NCBI GenBank assembly: GCA_041598875.1
Contig: JBFHXP010000001.1
Span: 42,120 to 106,119, forward strand
Reading direction: 5' to 3'
Origin: JAKITW01 sp041598875
Lineage (GTDB): Bacteria > Desulfobacterota > Desulfobulbia > Desulfobulbales > BM004
DNA length: 64,000 bases
Shown here piece by piece: positions 61,418-64,000 of the stretch. The notes beneath the pieces were generated by a model that saw only the letters and a list, made by a program, of their open reading frames with translations, was not told where the DNA came from and ran no database searches. The first letter of the stretch is position 1. Each line of letters begins with the position of its first letter. The position numbers and the translations under genes were made by a program.

Positions 61418-62628
61418 TAAAAATAAACGTATGGCTGACTACTCCGGAGGGCAAAATACTTCCTGCCGGTGAAATGGTAGTGGCAAGCCCTGACGCAAGC
61501 GGCGCCCTGGAGGGACAATACAGGTATAGCCCTGAATATTTGCACGCTGAAAGTGCCGTTGCCCTGGATCCAATACACCTGCCCTTGTCTGATCGAATCT
61601 TTGATGCGAAACGCCCGTATTCCGGGGTGCACGGTGTGTTTGAGGACAGCTTACCGGATGACTGGGGAAGAAAGCTTTTAGTCCGGAGGTATAAACTGGC
61701 CAAAAAAGAACAACGTGTTCCTCATCTGCTGAAGGCACTGGAGTCTGAAGGGATCGGTGCTTTAAGTTTTGGTGATGAAAAACCTCCTACAAAACCAGGA
61801 GGTGTCCCTGGCCATGAATTGAAAAAACTCGTCCTTCTCGCCGAACAGTATGAAAAAGATACCATCACCACCGAAAATGACTTGGCACTGTTGTTCGAGG
61901 CGGGAAGTTCACCTGGTGGGGCAAGGCCAAAGGCGGTGGTACATAACGAGGGCAAAGGATGGTTGGCGAAATTTCCAAGCATTCAGGATACATTTGATGT
62001 CGTTGCACTTGAGGCCGCGACAATGTGCCTTGCACGAAAAGCCGGTGTTCAAACCGCCCACACAGAGCTCTTCGACTGCGGAAGCAAACGGGTCCTGCTC
62101 GTGGAGCGTTTTGACATCACCCCCTCCCAAGGGCGTCGACACCTGGTGAGCATGCAGACTTTATTGGGGGCAGAGGGGCATTATTTCCTGGGCTACCAGG
62201 ATATGGCTGGTGTTATTCGCAGAATCTCAGCAAACCCCGCCGATGACCTGGACCGGTTATTCAGACAAATGGTTTATAATGTGCTGATCGGCAACACGGA
62301 TGATCACTTGAAGAATTTCTGCATGCTGCACGGAGAAGAAGGCTGGCACTTGAGCCCAGCTTTCGACCTGGTTCCCAATATCAACCGGAACCGTGAGCAG
62401 CAATTACGCGTTGGTGACAATTATTCCACACCCACCCGAGAAGCCCTGTTGCAGGAAGCAAAATCTTTCGGAATCAAGAGGCAGGAAAGAGCCAAATATC
62501 TTATAGACCATATGTGTAAAGTTGTGGCTGGATGGCAGGATACCTTCGAGGAGTATGCTGTGCCGGCTCAGGATATAGAGATTCTTCGGAAGGATATACT
62601 TTCTCGACTGAAAAAAATTGGCAGGTGA
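61414..62628 (+). CDS. hipA: HipA-family Ser/Thr kinase toxin
   Basis: 404 residues. The N-terminal part has the HipA N-lobe with GVFEDSLPDDWGRKLL, the middle the P-loop-like GSSPGGARPKA, and the kinase site YNVLIGNTDDHLKN (N294-x-D-D-H) with LSPAFDLVP. E. coli HipA phosphorylates GltX and triggers dormancy; this one may have another target. The length is normal and all motifs are intact, so it is probably active. It is lower in GC than nearby genes and lies between identical 24-bp repeats, suggesting arrival by transfer. Confidence 0.88.
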   Translation: MIKINVWLTTPEGKILPAGEMVVASPDASGALEGQYRYSPEYLHAESAVALDPIHLPLSDRIFDAKRPYSGVHGVFEDSLPDDWGRKLLVRRYKLAKKEQRVPHLLKALESEGIGALSFGDEKPPTKPGGVPGHELKKLVLLAEQYEKDTITTENDLALLFEAGSSPGGARPKAVVHNEGKGWLAKFPSIQDTFDVVALEAATMCLARKAGVQTAHTELFDCGSKRVLLVERFDITPSQGRRHLVSMQTLLGAEGHYFLGYQDMAGVIRRISANPADDLDRLFRQMVYNVLIGNTDDHLKNFCMLHGEEGWHLSPAFDLVPNINRNREQQLRVGDNYSTPTREALLQEAKSFGIKRQERAKYLIDHMCKVVAGWQDTFEEYAVPAQDIEILRKDILSRLKKIGR

Positions 62629-62730
62629 TATTCTACTCCTCCAGCGTGGATATGTGGTGGCCAGGTCACCGGCAGTATGCGCCAACCAGTGGCACGGCGG
62701 GGAAAAACCGCCGCAGACCCCACCTTACTG

Positions 62731-62754
62731 CAGCGTCCCGGTATTGAAGTCAAG
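62731..62754 (+). repeat. Right copy of 24-bp direct repeat flanking hipBA
   Basis: Identical to 60700..60723. No other gene lies between hipA (62628) and the HNH gene (62882). Confidence 0.75.
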
Positions 62755-62881
62755 TAACAATCCATTTCACCAGTATCCCAACGTTGATGACCTTCCAACA
62801 TACAACAGCATGTAAATTAAGAGAAAACTAGTCTCTAGGCCATTGGCACAGAGGGATCGGGACAAGAGACCTGATCGCACA

Positions 62882-63433
62882 TCAGCACAACTTTTCCCGT
62901 TTTCTCCGCAATGAATTATCCATCCGGGTCTTTATCGTATGGCACCTGTCACAGAGGGTAGCAAGGTTGGATTCATCGTTTGACCCGCCGTTCATTAGAG
63001 CGCGACGGTGATCGACTTCAAGTTTGTCAGAACTCCCACAAATTACACATCGGTGTCCATCTCGCAGCTTAACTGACATTTTACTTAATTCGCTAACATT
63101 GCGTTGTTGTTTTTCCTGGTTACAGTCAAGTGCCCCGACATTTTCGTTGGCAGCCCGAAAGTAGCTATTAATTATAGTTTCGTTTTCAGAAGCAGTGAGA
63201 CGTGTCGATCTCTGTATGGTGTTCTGTGCAAAAGAAGGATCGATACTCGCCGGGGTGACTTGTTTCGGTGCCTGCAAAGAGGAATTCTGTTGCTTGTGAT
63301 AATGATATTCGCCCGTCGCTCGATTATAATGACCAGCATGCTTATCCAGTCTACCAGAGTGTGCACCCGTGCTATTAAAAGGGAGAAAAATGGCAACACA
63401 TACGAAGATCACTATTTGGGGCAGGATATTCAC
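62882..63433 (-). CDS. Probably exported YHYH-HNH nuclease
   Basis: 183 residues. The first 24 have a hydrophobic core (IVIFVCVAIFLPF) like a signal peptide. Next comes HSGRLDKHAGHYNRATGEYH, a YHYH-type His motif common in secreted small proteins. After a polar stretch, residues 118-175 are an HNH endonuclease: CVICGSSDKLEVDHRRAL, then GGSNDESNLATLCDRCH with the catalytic His pair and zinc Cys. An HNH enzyme with an export signal is unusual and suggests extracellular or periplasmic DNA degradation. It is AT-rich for this genome. No immunity gene is obvious beside it. Confidence 0.75.
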   Translation of the reverse strand: MNILPQIVIFVCVAIFLPFNSTGAHSGRLDKHAGHYNRATGEYHYHKQQNSSLQAPKQVTPASIDPSFAQNTIQRSTRLTASENETIINSYFRAANENVGALDCNQEKQQRNVSELSKMSVKLRDGHRCVICGSSDKLEVDHRRALMNGGSNDESNLATLCDRCHTIKTRMDNSLRRKREKLC

Positions 63434-63464
63434 GAAGGGAATTCACATATAGATTCAATATTGC

Positions 63465-63665
63465 TCATTCAACGCTTCGAGAAATTATAATGACAATTGC
63501 TCTCAGGGCAGATCGTAATTCTTTCTTCAACGTGGAAACCGCCTTGTTTACAACCGGGATCTCTTTCTTGGTCAACACCTGAATTCTCTTCTCGGCCTTA
63601 ACGATTTGCGTCTGGTAATCGCGGCGGTCCTCATCCCCCACCTGAAAGCCAAACGCATGACTCAC
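63465..63665 (-). CDS. Small hypothetical protein
   Basis: 66 residues, charged and helical (QIVKAEKRIQVLTKKEIPVV), with a hydrophobic end. No family recognised. It lies 31 bases upstream of the HNH gene on the same strand and might be its partner, or a piece of a larger decayed gene. The ribosome site is weak. Confidence 0.3.
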   Translation of the reverse strand: MSHAFGFQVGDEDRRDYQTQIVKAEKRIQVLTKKEIPVVNKAVSTLKKELRSALRAIVIIISRSVE

Positions 63666-63927
63666 GGAGAGCTAACACCAAAACATTCAGTAATGTCAAA
63701 ACAATAGTTCTCTAACTGGATAATGAGCCGATTCCCCTCTACCCACTTTTCCTCGATCTTCACCTGAGCAATCTTCCTGCCATTATGATTGTGATTTCAG
63801 AGACCAACAAACCATCTAGAAACCCGTGCGCCTTCTATGGACAGACTGGAAGGACCCCCGCTCAGGATGGGTGGCCTAGTGTCCCGTTCGGTTAATTGTG
63901 GCAGTCAATTAGTGAGGTATCGTGGTT

Positions 63928-63991
63928 CCTCGCAAGGCGCGCGAAACAGGGCATAGCAGCGCTATGTCTCGTTTTGCGCAACACCGCGAGG
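63928..63991. repeat. Family C palindrome, extended
   Basis: A 64-base palindrome with outer arms CCTCGC/GCGAGG, middle GCGCGAAAC against GTTTTGCGC, and centre CATAGC-AGC-GCTATG. It resembles 27618..27658. The rest of 63666..64000 has no gene I can support; a TAGTGTCCCGTTCGGTTAAT stretch begins near 63878. Confidence 0.65.
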
Positions 63992-64000
63992 GGCCGCGAG

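Noticed and set aside
62568..62801. A 77-codon minus-strand frame opposite the end of hipA.
   Set aside because: It overlaps the 24-bp repeat and hipA, has no ribosome site, and shows no domain.

Overview
The window looks like the chromosome of a strictly anaerobic, probably sulfur-metabolising Desulfobacterota bacterium (Desulfobulbales-like). This is inferred from gene content, not from a marker phylogeny: a selenocysteine formate dehydrogenase fused to a GltD-type flavoprotein, pyruvate:ferredoxin oxidoreductase, indolepyruvate:ferredoxin oxidoreductase, TauE/SafE permeases, sigma-54 enhancer-binding proteins and a type IV pilus pilMNOP cluster. Base composition is moderately GC-rich. The hipBA/HNH end is visibly more AT-rich.

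Region 1 (1-19.5 kb) is an unusually dense signalling block. A cytoplasmic PAS kinase and an NtrC-type regulator (1847-4442, minus strand) sit between two sigma-54 promoter matches. One (1457-1472) faces left into a small repeat-motif protein and two receiver proteins. The other (4705-4720) faces right into HTH-receiver, membrane kinase, receiver, TauE permease and a membrane partner, ending at a strong terminator (9667-9698). Next come a PEP-utiliser-like protein co-translated with a receiver, and a converging minus-strand run of nine genes: thiamine-binding protein, CXXC mini-protein, NapH-like ferredoxin, SH3 protein, PAS-type sigma-54 activator, NifX-like protein, kinase, receiver and degenerate kinase.

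Region 2 (20-28 kb) holds housekeeping genes: nadB, pgeF, rsmB, uvrA and secB. Region 3 (27.8-34 kb) is the type IV pilus operon pilM-pilN-pilO-pilP, followed by an AMIN/STN/TPR protein and a separate lipoprotein secretin. Region 4 (34-44 kb) has lepB, pyrB, pyrC, nagZ-like and queC, then a three-gene membrane glycosyl-transfer set.

Region 5 (44-57 kb, minus strand) is central anaerobic carbon and electron metabolism: purE, pyruvate:ferredoxin oxidoreductase, then formate dehydrogenase (in-frame UGA read as Sec), a GAPDH-like enzyme, iorA, iorB and a CaCA cation exchanger with overlapping or short junctions. Region 6 (57-59.7 kb) has a PEPCK/HprK-like P-loop protein behind a leader with a strong intrinsic terminator, and a DUF2294 gene. 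Region 7 (59.9-64 kb) is accessory: a TauE protein, a metallophosphoesterase remnant, a hipBA toxin-antitoxin unit between identical 24-bp direct repeats, and a probably exported YHYH-HNH nuclease.

At least three families of short palindromic repeats are scattered through intergenic gaps. I saw no rRNA, tRNA or CRISPR array, and no intact insertion sequence.
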